NCBI RefSeq assembly: GCF_048077055.1
Contig: NZ_CP182236.1
Location: 2,852,001 to 2,916,000, forward strand
Direction: 5' to 3'
Source of the DNA: Egbenema bharatensis
GTDB taxonomy: Bacteria; Cyanobacteriota; Cyanobacteriia; Elainellales; Elainellaceae
Length of the DNA: 64,000 nucleotides
The position numbers and the translations under genes were made by a program. Below are positions 45,825 through 58,711 of the stretch, one piece after another. The notes beneath the pieces are model-generated. The model saw nothing but the letters and a program-made list of their open reading frames with translations. It had not been told where the DNA came from and did not search any database. How positions within the stretch are numbered: position 1 is the stretch's first letter; every line of letters begins with the position of its first letter.

Positions 45825-45853
45825 GTAGGGGCGCACAGCAGTGCGCCCTCATG
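45825..45853. repeat. REP-like hairpin after mrdA
   Basis: GTAGGGGCGCAC and GTGCGCCCT form a hairpin of the same family as 1688-1715, 29 bp after the mrdA stop. The right arm is imperfect. It may also mark the transcript end. Confidence 0.75.
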
Positions 45854-45938
45854 TTGGTTTTGATTATTAGGCTGGTTTGACAGTAAGTGAATTCGTAATT
45901 CGATCGAGATGTTAAAGATACAGCTACAAGTTCAGCAT

Positions 45939-46226
45939 TTACGGAGTCGTGACAACCTGGGGATCAGCAGCATGAACTACGGCATAAATTGGGGGATCGG
46001 TTGCTGGGACGATCGCCTGGACTTCTTCGATCGCCACCTGACTGAGGGCAACCAGGGGTTCCAGCCTTTCCCAGGCGGGTATAAAAGGAGGAACTGCAAG
46101 GGAGCAGGTTTTCCAGTAACTCTGTACGGGAACACCGAGCTGACGACATTGTCCACCCCTTCGCCCCATAGATTCGTAAAACAAACAGTGGCGGCAGGAC
46201 GAAATCGCACAACTTTTGGCTCTCAT
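45939..46226 (-). CDS. Small Cys-rich conserved cyanobacterial protein
   Basis: A 95-residue protein with clustered cysteines: Cys6, Cys11-x2-Cys14 (SCRHC), Cys27 in GGQCRQLGVPVQ and Cys41 in WKTCSLAVPPF. The pattern suggests a metal or Fe-S site, or a disulfide-bonded fold. GRRGGQCRQLGVPV and CSLAVPPFIPAWE look like conserved blocks I associate with cyanobacterial hypothetical proteins. No gene overlaps it convincingly on the other strand. Function unknown. Confidence 0.6.
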   Translation of the reverse strand: MRAKSCAISSCRHCLFYESMGRRGGQCRQLGVPVQSYWKTCSLAVPPFIPAWERLEPLVALSQVAIEEVQAIVPATDPPIYAVVHAADPQVVTTP

Positions 46227-46563
46227 AGTTACTGGAGTCCCTAAAATATGACTGACTTCATTTTCTCCGCAAATTAATGTTCAATTTTGGGGCAATTAGG
46301 ACAGTCAAACGGTTAATAGGCTTATCTTCCAGCGATCCCAAAGAGAAAATAACGATTTAGATTATCTTTATACTCCTGTTAAATTCTGGTCACATTTCAA
46401 ATATCAAGTGTTGATTAGAAGATTTTTAGGTAAAATCACGGTTTTTGACTAAAACCAAATGGGGATCAACTAAAACCAAAAACATCAATTGACAAATTAA
46501 AGAATTTTCCCCTTAAACGTTCCATAACCTTTCAGGTTGAATTGCAAAACTTTTAGAACAAAA
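46227..46563. other. AT-rich intergenic region with a short direct repeat
   Basis: 337 bp between divergent genes, with no gene. AACTAAAACCAAA occurs as two near-exact copies (about 46446-46458 and 46469-46481), 23 bp apart, which could be regulator half-sites. Confidence 0.45.
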
Positions 46564-46997
46564 ATGATGAACCTACAAGAAGCCCATACGCTCCTTAAAC
46601 AGTTTGATTGTCTGACCGGGACTCCCGAAGCATTACCGGAACGGACACAGCTTCAGCAGGCGTTGCTCCAGGTTGCCGGTCAGTCAGACTATCAAATGCT
46701 GGGAATTTGTGCCGATACGCTGGTACAGGGACAGCGGCCCTGGAAACCTACGCTGCTGCCCTGGGATCTCATCCTGAACCCAGGTTTGAGCCGATCCAGG
46801 GGGCAGTCTATATTAAGTTCAACCCCAAATCCGGTCTATGCTACGCCGATTCTTACCTGGGGGATCACCGGGGCGTGTTAGTGTCCTGTCAGTCTGCCTA
46901 TGAGACTGGACTGAATGAAATGTATGGACATTTACCCCTGGACTTATTTGAAGGTTATACCCCGATGGAGGATGGGCAAGGACTCGTAAGGGATTAA
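46564..46997 (+). CDS. DUF1824 family protein, with one frameshift
   Basis: Two frames join to about 144 residues. Frame one starts MMNLQEAHTLLKQFDCLTG; frame two ends GAVYIKFNPKSGLCYADSYLGDHRGVLVSCQSAYETGLNEMYGHLPLDLFEG, the strongly conserved C-terminal block of the cyanobacterial DUF1824 family. The join lies near 46734-46741 (CAGCGGCCCTGG): one extra G restores GQRALETYAAALG. A possible upstream start at 46537 (TTG) is less likely. Function unknown. Confidence 0.85.
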
Positions 46998-47047
46998 CTG
47001 CAAGGATTCAGGCTGGAAATGATCAAACGATGGAAACGCTGCAAGGA

Positions 47048-47818
47048 TCAGGTCTGCCGGACAGTGACCTGACGATCGCCCAGGTATTGTTTGATTTCTG
47101 CCACTGTTAACTGGCCGTAATGCAGCAAAGAGGCCAACAACGCGGCCTCTGCCCTGCCCTCGGTAAGGGCTTCATAGATGTGCTGACAGGTTCCCGCCCC
47201 ACCGGAGGCAATCACCGGAATTTCCACCTGTTCAGCGATCGTCCGTGTCAGTTCCAGATCGTAGCCCGCCTGGGTGCCATCCGCATCCATGCTGGTGACT
47301 AACAACTCTCCAGCCCCACGTTCTGCGACTGACTTAGCCCACTCGATCGCATCGATCCCCGTATTCTCCCGTCCCCCCCGGACATAGACATCCCATCCAG
47401 GATTATCCCGATCCTCCCGGCGACGGGCATCGATCGCCACCACAATACACTGGTTGCCGAAGCGATCGCTGGCTCGGTTGATCAAGTCGGGATCCCGCAC
47501 CGCTGCGGAGTTAATACTGACCTTATCGGCTCCGGCCCGCAACAGATCCCGAATCGTCTCCAGGGATTGAATCCCGCCGCCTACAGTGAGGGGAATAAAC
47601 ACCTGCTCGGCAGTCCGATACACCACATCAAAGATAATGTTTCGATCCTCATGGGTGGCGGTGATATCCAGAAACACCAGCTCATCGGCTCCCGCATCGT
47701 TGTACACCTGAGCCAGTTCCACCGGATCACCCGCATCCCGCAGATCAACAAAGTTGATCCCCTTCACCACCCGCCCCGCCTTGACATCTAAGCACGGCAA
47801 AATCCGCTTGGCTAGCAT
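47048..47818 (-). CDS. hisF: Imidazole glycerol phosphate synthase subunit HisF
   Basis: A 256-residue (beta-alpha)8 barrel that makes imidazole glycerol phosphate and AICAR from PRFAR with ammonia from HisH. The catalytic Asp11 is in LPCLDVKAGRVVKG and Asp130-type residue in VVAIDARRRED; the phosphate sites are TVGGGIQS and IASGGAGT. The length is standard. HisH is not in the window. A single-gene unit on the minus strand. Confidence 0.97.
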   Translation of the reverse strand: MLAKRILPCLDVKAGRVVKGINFVDLRDAGDPVELAQVYNDAGADELVFLDITATHEDRNIIFDVVYRTAEQVFIPLTVGGGIQSLETIRDLLRAGADKVSINSAAVRDPDLINRASDRFGNQCIVVAIDARRREDRDNPGWDVYVRGGRENTGIDAIEWAKSVAERGAGELLVTSMDADGTQAGYDLELTRTIAEQVEIPVIASGGAGTCQHIYEALTEGRAEAALLASLLHYGQLTVAEIKQYLGDRQVTVRQT

Positions 47819-48043
47819 CGCTTTCCCCCATCTCAGACTCTAGATCTTATCCTGCTTTCGTCCAATCGGCAGAGGGCGGAGGGCAGAAGATGGGACGAAT
47901 TTTTCAAGCCGTCTCAAGGGGCAAGGAATTGATCTTAAAAGATCTATCTCAGGTTGAAACCAGGCTCAGAACGCCGCGCCTAGAGTAAGGAAGCACTCCT
48001 TTGCCAATTTTTCTCGCGAATCAATAGCCTGTGGATATCTCCT

Positions 48044-49285
48044 GTGGACATTTATATTCTTGATCTGCTTGTCATTGGGTTGTTGCTGCTGCTTGTCGTG
48101 CTGGGATCAGGCTGGATTCAGCGATTGCCGCTATCCTATGCCCTGATTTACCTGATTGTCGGAATTCTGCTCAGTCCCTACGGTTGGAACCTGATTCAGC
48201 TCCGTCCAGACACCAATTTTTTGGAACGGCTCACCGAATTTGTTGTACTGATCTCGCTGTTTAGCTGTGGGTTGAAAATGAACCGCCCGTTAACCCGGTG
48301 GGCCTGGAATTCGACCATTCGGTTAATTGGATTTTTGATGCCAATTTCTATCTTTGCGATCGCAGCGATCGGGCATTGGCTCCTGAGACTGGAGTGGGGA
48401 GAAGCAATTCTGCTGGGAGCGATTTTAGCTCCAACCGATCCGGTTCTGGCATCGGAAGTACAGCTAGACGACCCAGAAGACCGGGATGAACTGCGGTTTG
48501 GCTTAACCTCGGAAGGTGGGCTGAATGATGCCCTGGCTTTTCCCTTTGTCTACTTTGGGCTGCACTGGTTGGAAAACGACAACTGGCAGGACTGGTTTGG
48601 TCGCTGGGTCGCCATCGATTTAATCTGGGCGATCGGGGCAGGGCTGGCGGTCGGTATTGTGATCACCAAAGCTTTGATCTGGGTAGAACATCACCTGCAA
48701 CGGTATCGGCCCGTGGATGAACTGATGGAGGACTTTGTGGGGCTGAGTACGATCCTGATCGTGTATGCGATCGCTGAACTCGTCCACAGCTACGGCTTCC
48801 TGGCAGTGTTTGTTTCTGGGGTAGTTGTCTCTCGCCAGCGATTTAACACACCTAAAACCGTTTCTCGCCTGCGCTTCATGGAGCAGCTTGAAAAACTGAC
48901 CGAGGTTGGCACGATCCTGCTGCTTGGCTCACTGTTGCGAATTGAGCCAATCCTACGGTTTGCGCTGCCCGCCCTGCTGGTGACAGCCATCTTACTGTTC
49001 GTGATTCGTCCCGTTGGAGCCTGGATCAGCACGATCGGCTCCCCCATTCACCCGGCAACCCGCTGGTTCTTTGGCTGGTTTGGCATTCGGGGGGTGGGGT
49101 CGCTCTATTACCTGTCCTATGCTCTGGGGGAAGGGTTGGCAGGCGAGGTGGGAGAACTGATCGCCTGGACAACGTTCATTGTGGTTGTGATTTCTGTGAC
49201 CATTCACGGGGTGAGTGCCACGCCGCTGATGCAGTGGTATAAGCAAAATGTTGAACGGCATCCTGCTGCAACCGAAAAGACCTGA
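48044..49285 (+). CDS. NhaP/CPA1-type cation:proton antiporter
   Basis: A 413-residue integral membrane protein with about 12 hydrophobic segments. The transport site motif is GAILAPTDPVLASEVQ, with the conserved Thr-Asp-Pro of CPA1 antiporters, and a second region FPFVYFGLHW and GLTSEGGLNDALAFP includes the conserved Glu-Gly/Asn-Asp. It exchanges Na+ or K+ for protons. The start is GTG 48044. There is no long C-terminal cytoplasmic domain. It lies after hisF, divergently. Confidence 0.9.
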   Translation: MDIYILDLLVIGLLLLLVVLGSGWIQRLPLSYALIYLIVGILLSPYGWNLIQLRPDTNFLERLTEFVVLISLFSCGLKMNRPLTRWAWNSTIRLIGFLMPISIFAIAAIGHWLLRLEWGEAILLGAILAPTDPVLASEVQLDDPEDRDELRFGLTSEGGLNDALAFPFVYFGLHWLENDNWQDWFGRWVAIDLIWAIGAGLAVGIVITKALIWVEHHLQRYRPVDELMEDFVGLSTILIVYAIAELVHSYGFLAVFVSGVVVSRQRFNTPKTVSRLRFMEQLEKLTEVGTILLLGSLLRIEPILRFALPALLVTAILLFVIRPVGAWISTIGSPIHPATRWFFGWFGIRGVGSLYYLSYALGEGLAGEVGELIAWTTFIVVVISVTIHGVSATPLMQWYKQNVERHPAATEKT

Positions 49286-49336
49286 ACGCCTGACCGCGAT
49301 CGATCCCAGAAGATCCCCAGATCCCTTAATAACTGT

Positions 49337-49549
49337 CTAATAACTATCGTCTCTGCCAACTGTGAGCATTGCCAGCAGCCGATTCGCCTGATTCAACCGT
49401 TCTGAGATCGCCTGTCGCCAGCTTAAACTCACCTCTGGATTGGCCAGGACTTCCTGCGCCATCTCACGACAAACGGCACTATTTACTACATCTTCCTGCT
49501 ACAGTTGATTGAGATTGTCATAGACCGTTTGAGGAGAAATTGCTGCCAT
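49337..49549 (-). pseudogene. Small gene with a premature amber stop
   Basis: A 71-codon frame starts at ATG 49549 behind GGAG, and reads MAAISPQTVYDNLNQL then TAG (49499-49501), then QEDVVNSAVCREMAQEVLANP and on to RDDSY before TAG at 49337. The second half looks like a real helical protein. The single amber replaces perhaps CAG or GAG. Family not recognised. Confidence 0.55.
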
Positions 49550-50054
49550 ATTGCACTCCTTAGACAATGCTCTGAAAAGATCATGCGTTCAAAATTCTTA
49601 AACAACGTATAAACTATGCGTTGTCTACATAACCATGATCGCTAACTAGACAGAAGCAAAGCAGTTCACGACATAGTTTTTGCAGGTTATTTACAGTAAT
49701 TAACATATCAATATAATTATTTATTCTGGTCACAGTTGTCGAACTGGATATGACAATTTCCTTAAGACCTGCGCCTTAGCCGGATTCTTGTTGGAGAATC
49801 CAAATTAGCGTACCCAAATTGCTAGAATAATCAGCCTGGAATCGATCGATATCAAGCAATGCGGTTGACCTTGATCGCTGGAATCAGCCATCGAAATATT
49901 TTGTGGTGAAGTGATGACATTTGATGGTTTTTGAGGATCAGTTCTAATGGTCAGTTAATTGTTATGGTAATGGTCAATTGATTATCGTGAATGAGCGATC
50001 GTTTTCATCTTTTTTGACAGAATGCCACCTTTTCGTACTTCTTTAACCAGCACT
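49550..50054. promoter_or_regulatory. AT-rich gltB upstream region with a tandem 23-bp repeat
   Basis: About 500 bp without a gene. TAATGGTCAGTTAATTG at 49945 and TAATGGTCAATTGATTA at 49968 are direct repeats at 23-bp spacing, about 65-110 bp before gltB, and may bind a regulator. I found no clear NtcA site (GTA-N8-TAC). Confidence 0.45.
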
Positions 50055-54650
<4,596 letters not shown>

Positions 54651-54733
54651 GCCATAGAGAGTGGAGTTCATTGGGTGATGGAGCCTGCCTGACTCAATGA
54701 ACTTCCAGCCAATGGATGGAATGACGGTTTGCA

Positions 54734-55066
54734 ATGAAACTCCCCAATCACGAGCTTGCTATTATCGAATCATCCAAGCTCACAAACTATCTGCTCAATC
54801 CAAACCATAAACGCGGTGGGACAAAAGCAAAACTGTTACTTCAATGCGGATATTCCCAGGACAATTGGCAGCAATTAGACGCAGATATTCGCGCCTATCA
54901 TCTAACCGCAGAAGTGGATCGAATTCGAGAAACTCCCTATGGAGTGCGATATGAAATTAGGGCATCTTTGCAAACTCCGATCGATCGCCTCCTTCCAGTC
55001 AGAACCGTTTGGCAAATTGATACAGGCACAACCCTTCCACGGCTGATCACGATGATTCCAGACTAA
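54734..55066 (+). CDS. DUF6883 domain-containing protein
   Basis: A 110-residue protein of the DUF6883 type: MKLPNHELAIIESSKLTNYLLNPNHKRGGTKAKLL at the start and a C-terminal VRTVWQIDTGTTLPRLITMIP. The family is found in pairs with DUF4926 and in polymorphic-toxin contexts. It lies 83 bp after gltB and 20 bp before the DUF4926 gene, all in the same direction. Biochemical role unknown. Confidence 0.8.
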   Translation: MKLPNHELAIIESSKLTNYLLNPNHKRGGTKAKLLLQCGYSQDNWQQLDADIRAYHLTAEVDRIRETPYGVRYEIRASLQTPIDRLLPVRTVWQIDTGTTLPRLITMIPD

Positions 55067-55086
55067 TTTAAGTTGATCCAACTGTT

Positions 55087-55335
55087 ATGAACTACGAACT
55101 TTATTCAGATGTCATCCTATTATCTGACCTGCCCGATGAAAGACTCTATGCAGGGGACATTGGCACCGTTGTAGAACAGCATATTGTGGAAGGACTTGAA
55201 CCTGGATATAGCGTTGAATTTTTTGATCTGTTAGGAAATACAGTTGCGGTTGTGACTTTGCCTGGAAGTTCTCTACGCTCTCCCACCCCTGCCGATCGTC
55301 CCACCGTCAGATCCGCTAATCACGTTGCTGCCTAG
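55087..55335 (+). CDS. DUF4926 domain-containing protein
   Basis: An 82-residue protein with the DUF4926 core (LYSDVILLSDLPDERLYAGDIGTVVEQH and YSVEFFDLLGNTVAVVTLPGSSLR), a small SH3-like beta fold. It follows DUF6883 by 20 bp. Together they form a two-gene cassette placed between gltB and gltD. Such DUF6883-DUF4926 pairs behave like a mobile toxin-antitoxin or toxin-immunity unit in many genomes; that function is inference here. Confidence 0.82.
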   Translation: MNYELYSDVILLSDLPDERLYAGDIGTVVEQHIVEGLEPGYSVEFFDLLGNTVAVVTLPGSSLRSPTPADRPTVRSANHVAA

Positions 55336-55403
55336 CCGCTTTCCAATTTTTCAATTTTCCAGCTCTCCAAAATCTAAAATTCAAAATTACTTGAGTTACC
55401 ACT

Positions 55404-56888
55404 ATGGGAAAACCAACTGGCTTCATCGAATTTCTCCGCGAATTACCCTCTGAAGTAGCTCCCGCCGATCGAATTCGCAACTGGGATGAATTCCATCTGC
55501 CCATGCTAGAGGAAAATCTGCGAACGCAAGGGGCCCGCTGTATGGATTGCGGTATTCCCTTCTGCCATACCGGAACGGTGATTAGCGGCATGGCCAGTGG
55601 ATGTCCGATTAATAACCTGATTCCGGAATGGAATGATCTGGTCTATCGCGGACTTTGGAGAGAGGCACTCGATCGCCTGCACAAGACCAATAATTTTCCG
55701 GAATTTACGGGGCGCGTTTGTCCGGCTCCCTGTGAAGGGTCCTGCGTGTTGGGGATTACGAATCCGCCGGTGACGATTAAGAATATTGAGTATTCGATCG
55801 CCGAAAAGGGTTGGGATGAAGGCTGGATTACGGCGCATCCACCCACGAAGCGCACCGGAAAGAAAGTAGCGATTATTGGTTCTGGTCCCGCTGGGTTGTG
55901 TGCCGCTGCCCAGTTGAATACGGCAGGACATACCGTGACGGTGTTTGAACGAGCCGATCGTCCCGGTGGGCTGCTGATGTATGGTATCCCCAACATGAAG
56001 CTGGACAAGCAGGAAGTCGTGATGCGGCGACTGAACATCCTGGAGGCGGAGGGGGTGAAGTTTGTCTGCAATACGGAAGTGGGCAAGGACTTTCCGGCAG
56101 AGAATTTGCTGAAGGAATTTGATGCGACGGTGCTCTGTACGGGTGCAACTCGTCCCCGTGACCTGCCGATCGAAGGGCGGAATTTGAATGGAATTCATTT
56201 TGCGATGGAGTTTCTCACTGCCAATACTCAGGCGGTGCTGGATGGACATCCGAATCAAAACTATATTTCTGCTGCTGGCAAGGATGTGATCATCATTGGT
56301 GGGGGCGACACGGGAACCGACTGTGTGGGAACTTCCATCCGTCATGGTTGTAAGAGCGTGACGCAACTGGAGATTATGCCGCAACCGCCTGCGGAACGTG
56401 CTGCGAACAATCCCTGGCCCGAATGGCCCAAGGTTTACCGCATGGATTATGGACAGGAAGAAGCCGCTGCGATGTTTGGTGATGATCCCAGAGTTTACAC
56501 AACAACGGCGACGAAGTTTGAAGGCGATGAGTACGGTCAGGTGAAAGCGGTTCATACCGTGCAAGTCCTTTGGGAGCGAAACGAAAAAGGACAATTTGTT
56601 CCTAACCCGGTTCCTGGCACGGAGAAAGTGTTACCCGCCCAACTCGTCCTCCTGGCAATGGGTTTCCTGGGTCCCGAACAACCCCTCCTGGATGCCCTCG
56701 GACTCGATCGCGATGCCCGCAGTAACGTTAAGGCAGACTACGGCAAATACACCACCAGCATTCCCGGTGTCTTCGCCGCTGGAGATTGCCGTCGGGGACA
56801 AAGCTTAGTCGTCTGGGCCTTTAATGAAGGACGGGAAGCCGCCAGAGAGTGCGATCGATACTTGATGGGTAGTACGGATTTGCCCTAG
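55404..56888 (+). CDS. gltD: Glutamate synthase small subunit
   Basis: A 494-residue FAD/Fe-S subunit that passes electrons from NAD(P)H to GltB. The N-terminal Fe-S region has CMDCGIPFCHTG, CPINNLIPEWN and CPAPCEGSCVLG. Nucleotide sites are VAIIGSGPAGLCAAAQL (FAD), VIIIGGGDTGTDCVG (NAD(P)H) and the final GVFAAGDCRRGQSLVVWAFNEGREAA. Length is normal. It follows gltB at a distance of about 750 bp because of the DUF6883-DUF4926 cassette, but the direction is unchanged. Confidence 0.95.
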   Translation: MGKPTGFIEFLRELPSEVAPADRIRNWDEFHLPMLEENLRTQGARCMDCGIPFCHTGTVISGMASGCPINNLIPEWNDLVYRGLWREALDRLHKTNNFPEFTGRVCPAPCEGSCVLGITNPPVTIKNIEYSIAEKGWDEGWITAHPPTKRTGKKVAIIGSGPAGLCAAAQLNTAGHTVTVFERADRPGGLLMYGIPNMKLDKQEVVMRRLNILEAEGVKFVCNTEVGKDFPAENLLKEFDATVLCTGATRPRDLPIEGRNLNGIHFAMEFLTANTQAVLDGHPNQNYISAAGKDVIIIGGGDTGTDCVGTSIRHGCKSVTQLEIMPQPPAERAANNPWPEWPKVYRMDYGQEEAAAMFGDDPRVYTTTATKFEGDEYGQVKAVHTVQVLWERNEKGQFVPNPVPGTEKVLPAQLVLLAMGFLGPEQPLLDALGLDRDARSNVKADYGKYTTSIPGVFAAGDCRRGQSLVVWAFNEGREAARECDRYLMGSTDLP

Positions 56889-56906
56889 AGATCGATCGCC
56901 TGGAAT

Positions 56907-56990
56907 CGATCGCCTGGGAACGTAACGGTACGCTGGGAACGTGACGGTAAAAGGGCGCACTGCCGTGCGCCCCTACGGGTTGTGGGGGTG
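56907..56990. repeat. Left direct repeat of the RAYT2 island, with REP hairpin
   Basis: CGATCGCCTGGGAACGTAAC, a second CTGGGAACGTGACGGTAAAA, then a GGGCGCAC/GTGCGCCC hairpin and CCTACGG. The same order is found at 57727-57808. The RAYT2 stop codon (56973-56975) lies in its right hairpin arm. Confidence 0.8.
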
Positions 56991-57524
56991 TAATTGGTCT
57001 TGTGCCCAAACGGAAGGATTGTTCTGAATGTACTGACGAATTTTTGCGGCGGAATCTCGATCGCGGATGATATGTTCGTGATAACTGCGTTGCCAGACTG
57101 GTGTTCCGGCGGCATTGCGGATGGTATTAATGCGTTTGGTTGTAATGGATTTAAAACCCGCCACAAAAGACGACAAGGATTGCGGTCTACGATGTAACGA
57201 GGTCGGTAGGGGCGCACTGCTGTGCGTCCTTTCGGCAGGTAGCGATCGATCAAAATTATCTATGATCACGATCCCATGTAAATGATTTGGCATGACAATC
57301 CAACCATCGATCGCAAAATTAGCACGGATTTCTGGGGTGCGCTGCCATTCTTCTGCTACAATCTCTCCGTAAAGATTCAATTGCATCTCGCCTGCCACAA
57401 TTTCACCGAATAGGCACTGTCGTTGATGGGTACAAAGGGTAATGAAATAGGCACCGGATGAACTATAGTCATAACCTTTGAGCCGAATGGTTTGCCGATG
57501 ATGTTTAGCAGGATTGTATTTCAC
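56973..57524 (-). CDS. RAYT (REP-associated tyrosine transposase), intact
   Basis: A 183-residue Y1/HUH-fold enzyme: RQTIRLKGYDYSSSGAYFITLCTHQRQCLFGEI, the HUH pair MPNHLHGIVII, SFVAGFKSITTKRIN, and the C-terminal VWQRSYHEHIIRDRDSAAKIRQYIQNNP. It is a close relative of the RAYT at 27918 but without the amber. It probably nicks and moves REP hairpins. The linker after HGIVIID encodes a REP hairpin (57206-57232), and its stop codon falls in another REP. It sits between 80-bp direct repeats. Confidence 0.9.
   Translation of the reverse strand: MKYNPAKHHRQTIRLKGYDYSSSGAYFITLCTHQRQCLFGEIVAGEMQLNLYGEIVAEEWQRTPEIRANFAIDGWIVMPNHLHGIVIIDNFDRSLPAERTHSSAPLPTSLHRRPQSLSSFVAGFKSITTKRINTIRNAAGTPVWQRSYHEHIIRDRDSAAKIRQYIQNNPSVWAQDQLHPHNP
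57206..57232. repeat. REP hairpin inside RAYT2
   Basis: GTAGGGGCGCAC followed by CTGCT and GTGCGTCCTTTC; the right arm is imperfect. It is read on the minus strand as RTHSSAPLP, at the same linker where RAYT1 has its REP. Confidence 0.85.
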
Positions 57525-57605
57525 AAAATCAATTGAATCGCCACATCAATCAGGATTCCCAGAAATGGCGGTCAATCCGATCGATCGCACATGAAATCCG
57601 CAACG

Positions 57606-57704
57606 GTAGGGGCGCACTGCTGTGCGCCCTGTATACCCCTGTGCGCCCTGTATACCCCTGTGCGCCCTGTATACCCCTGTGCGCCCTGTATACCCCGTGC
57701 GCCC
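57606..57704. repeat. REP hairpin extended by a 19-bp tandem repeat
   Basis: A GTAGGGGCGCAC hairpin at 57606-57630 runs into four copies of CTGTGCGCCCTGTATACCC (57620-57695). The repeat unit contains the hairpin's right arm, suggesting local slippage from the REP. Confidence 0.85.
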
Positions 57705-57726
57705 AAACAACGGCAATGGTAAAAAC

Positions 57727-57808
57727 GATCGCCTGGAAACACGATGGTATTCTGGAAACACGACGGTAAAAGGACGCACCAGTGCGCCCCTACGGTGGGT
57801 GGGGGCGA
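57727..57808. repeat. Right direct repeat of the RAYT2 island, with REP hairpin
   Basis: CGATCGCCTGGAAACACGAT, CTGGAAACACGACGGTAAAA, then a GGACGCAC/GTGCGCCCC hairpin and CTACGG, matching 56907-56990 in order. The two flank RAYT2 about 820 bp apart. Confidence 0.8.
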
Positions 57809-57990
57809 TCGGGGATAATGATATTCAATAATTGGTTTCGACGGTGAAGCGAATTCTGTTTGTTTAGGAAACGATCGGGAACACAACTATAGATTCAGCC
57901 AGAGAGTTCGTTATTCCGCACCCCAATTTCGATTCAGCCACTTTGAGAACGATACAATAGAGGCAATTTACTTGTCGCTCCTCATTTGTA

Positions 57991-58709
57991 ATGGTGGACA
58001 GCCCTCATCAGCAGCCAACAATCACAACGCCAACCCAGATTCCGCCCTTAGAAAGTGGCGATCGCCTGACTCGACAAGAGTTTGAACGTCGTTACGAAGC
58101 CATGCCCCATCTCAAAAAAGCTGAACTGATCGAAGGAGTGGTTTACCTGCCGGCTGCCCTACGGTTTCGGAGTCATGGTCAACCTCATGGAGATTTGATC
58201 ACCGGGTTGGGGGTTTATCGAACATTCACACCGAACATTGCGCTGGGGGACAATCCAACCATTCGCCTCGATCGAGACAATGAGCCTCAACCGGATGCAG
58301 TTCTGTTCATTGAAGAAAGGGCGGGGGACAGTCCCGACTCAGTCAGGATGACTATGTAGAAGGCGCACCAGAGTTAATTGCCGAGGTTGCAGCCAGCAGT
58401 GCCTCCATTGATCTGGGGGACAAAAAGCGAGTGTATCGTCTGTATCGTCGGAATGGGGTGCAAGAATATATGGTTTGGCGAGTATTCGATCGGCAGATTG
58501 ATTGGTTTCGTCTGGAAGCAGATGATTATGTACCCTTGCGATCGGATGATCAGGGTATTGTTCGCAGTGAAGTATTCCCTGGTTTATGGCTAGCGGTGTC
58601 TGCTTTGTTGAATGGCGATATGCCCCAGGTTTTGACCGTCTTGCAGCAAGGGATTCATTCCGAAGTGCATCAGCAGTTTGTGCGGCAACTTGCCCAGAAT
58701 GAACGTTAA
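57991..58709 (+). CDS. Uma2-family PD-(D/E)XK endonuclease-like protein, with one frameshift
   Basis: Two frames join to about 239 residues. Frame one has RLTRQEFERRYEAMPHLKKAELIEGVVY and the Asp in EPQPDAVLFIEE; frame two has YVEGAPELIAEVAASSASIDLGDKKRVYRLYRRNGVQEYMVW with the Glu and Lys of the nuclease core. The break is at the G-run 58323-58327: six Gs would give ERAGGQSRLSQDDYVEG. Uma2 proteins abound in cyanobacteria; function unclear. It ends 2 bp before cobD. Confidence 0.87.
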
Positions 58710-58711
58710 GT

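Noticed and set aside
55506..56594. A 362-codon frame antisense to gltD.
   Set aside because: Shadow of a high-GC, strongly biased coding region; no recognisable domain.
57620..57695. CRISPR array.
   Set aside because: The 19-bp units are directly contiguous with no spacers.
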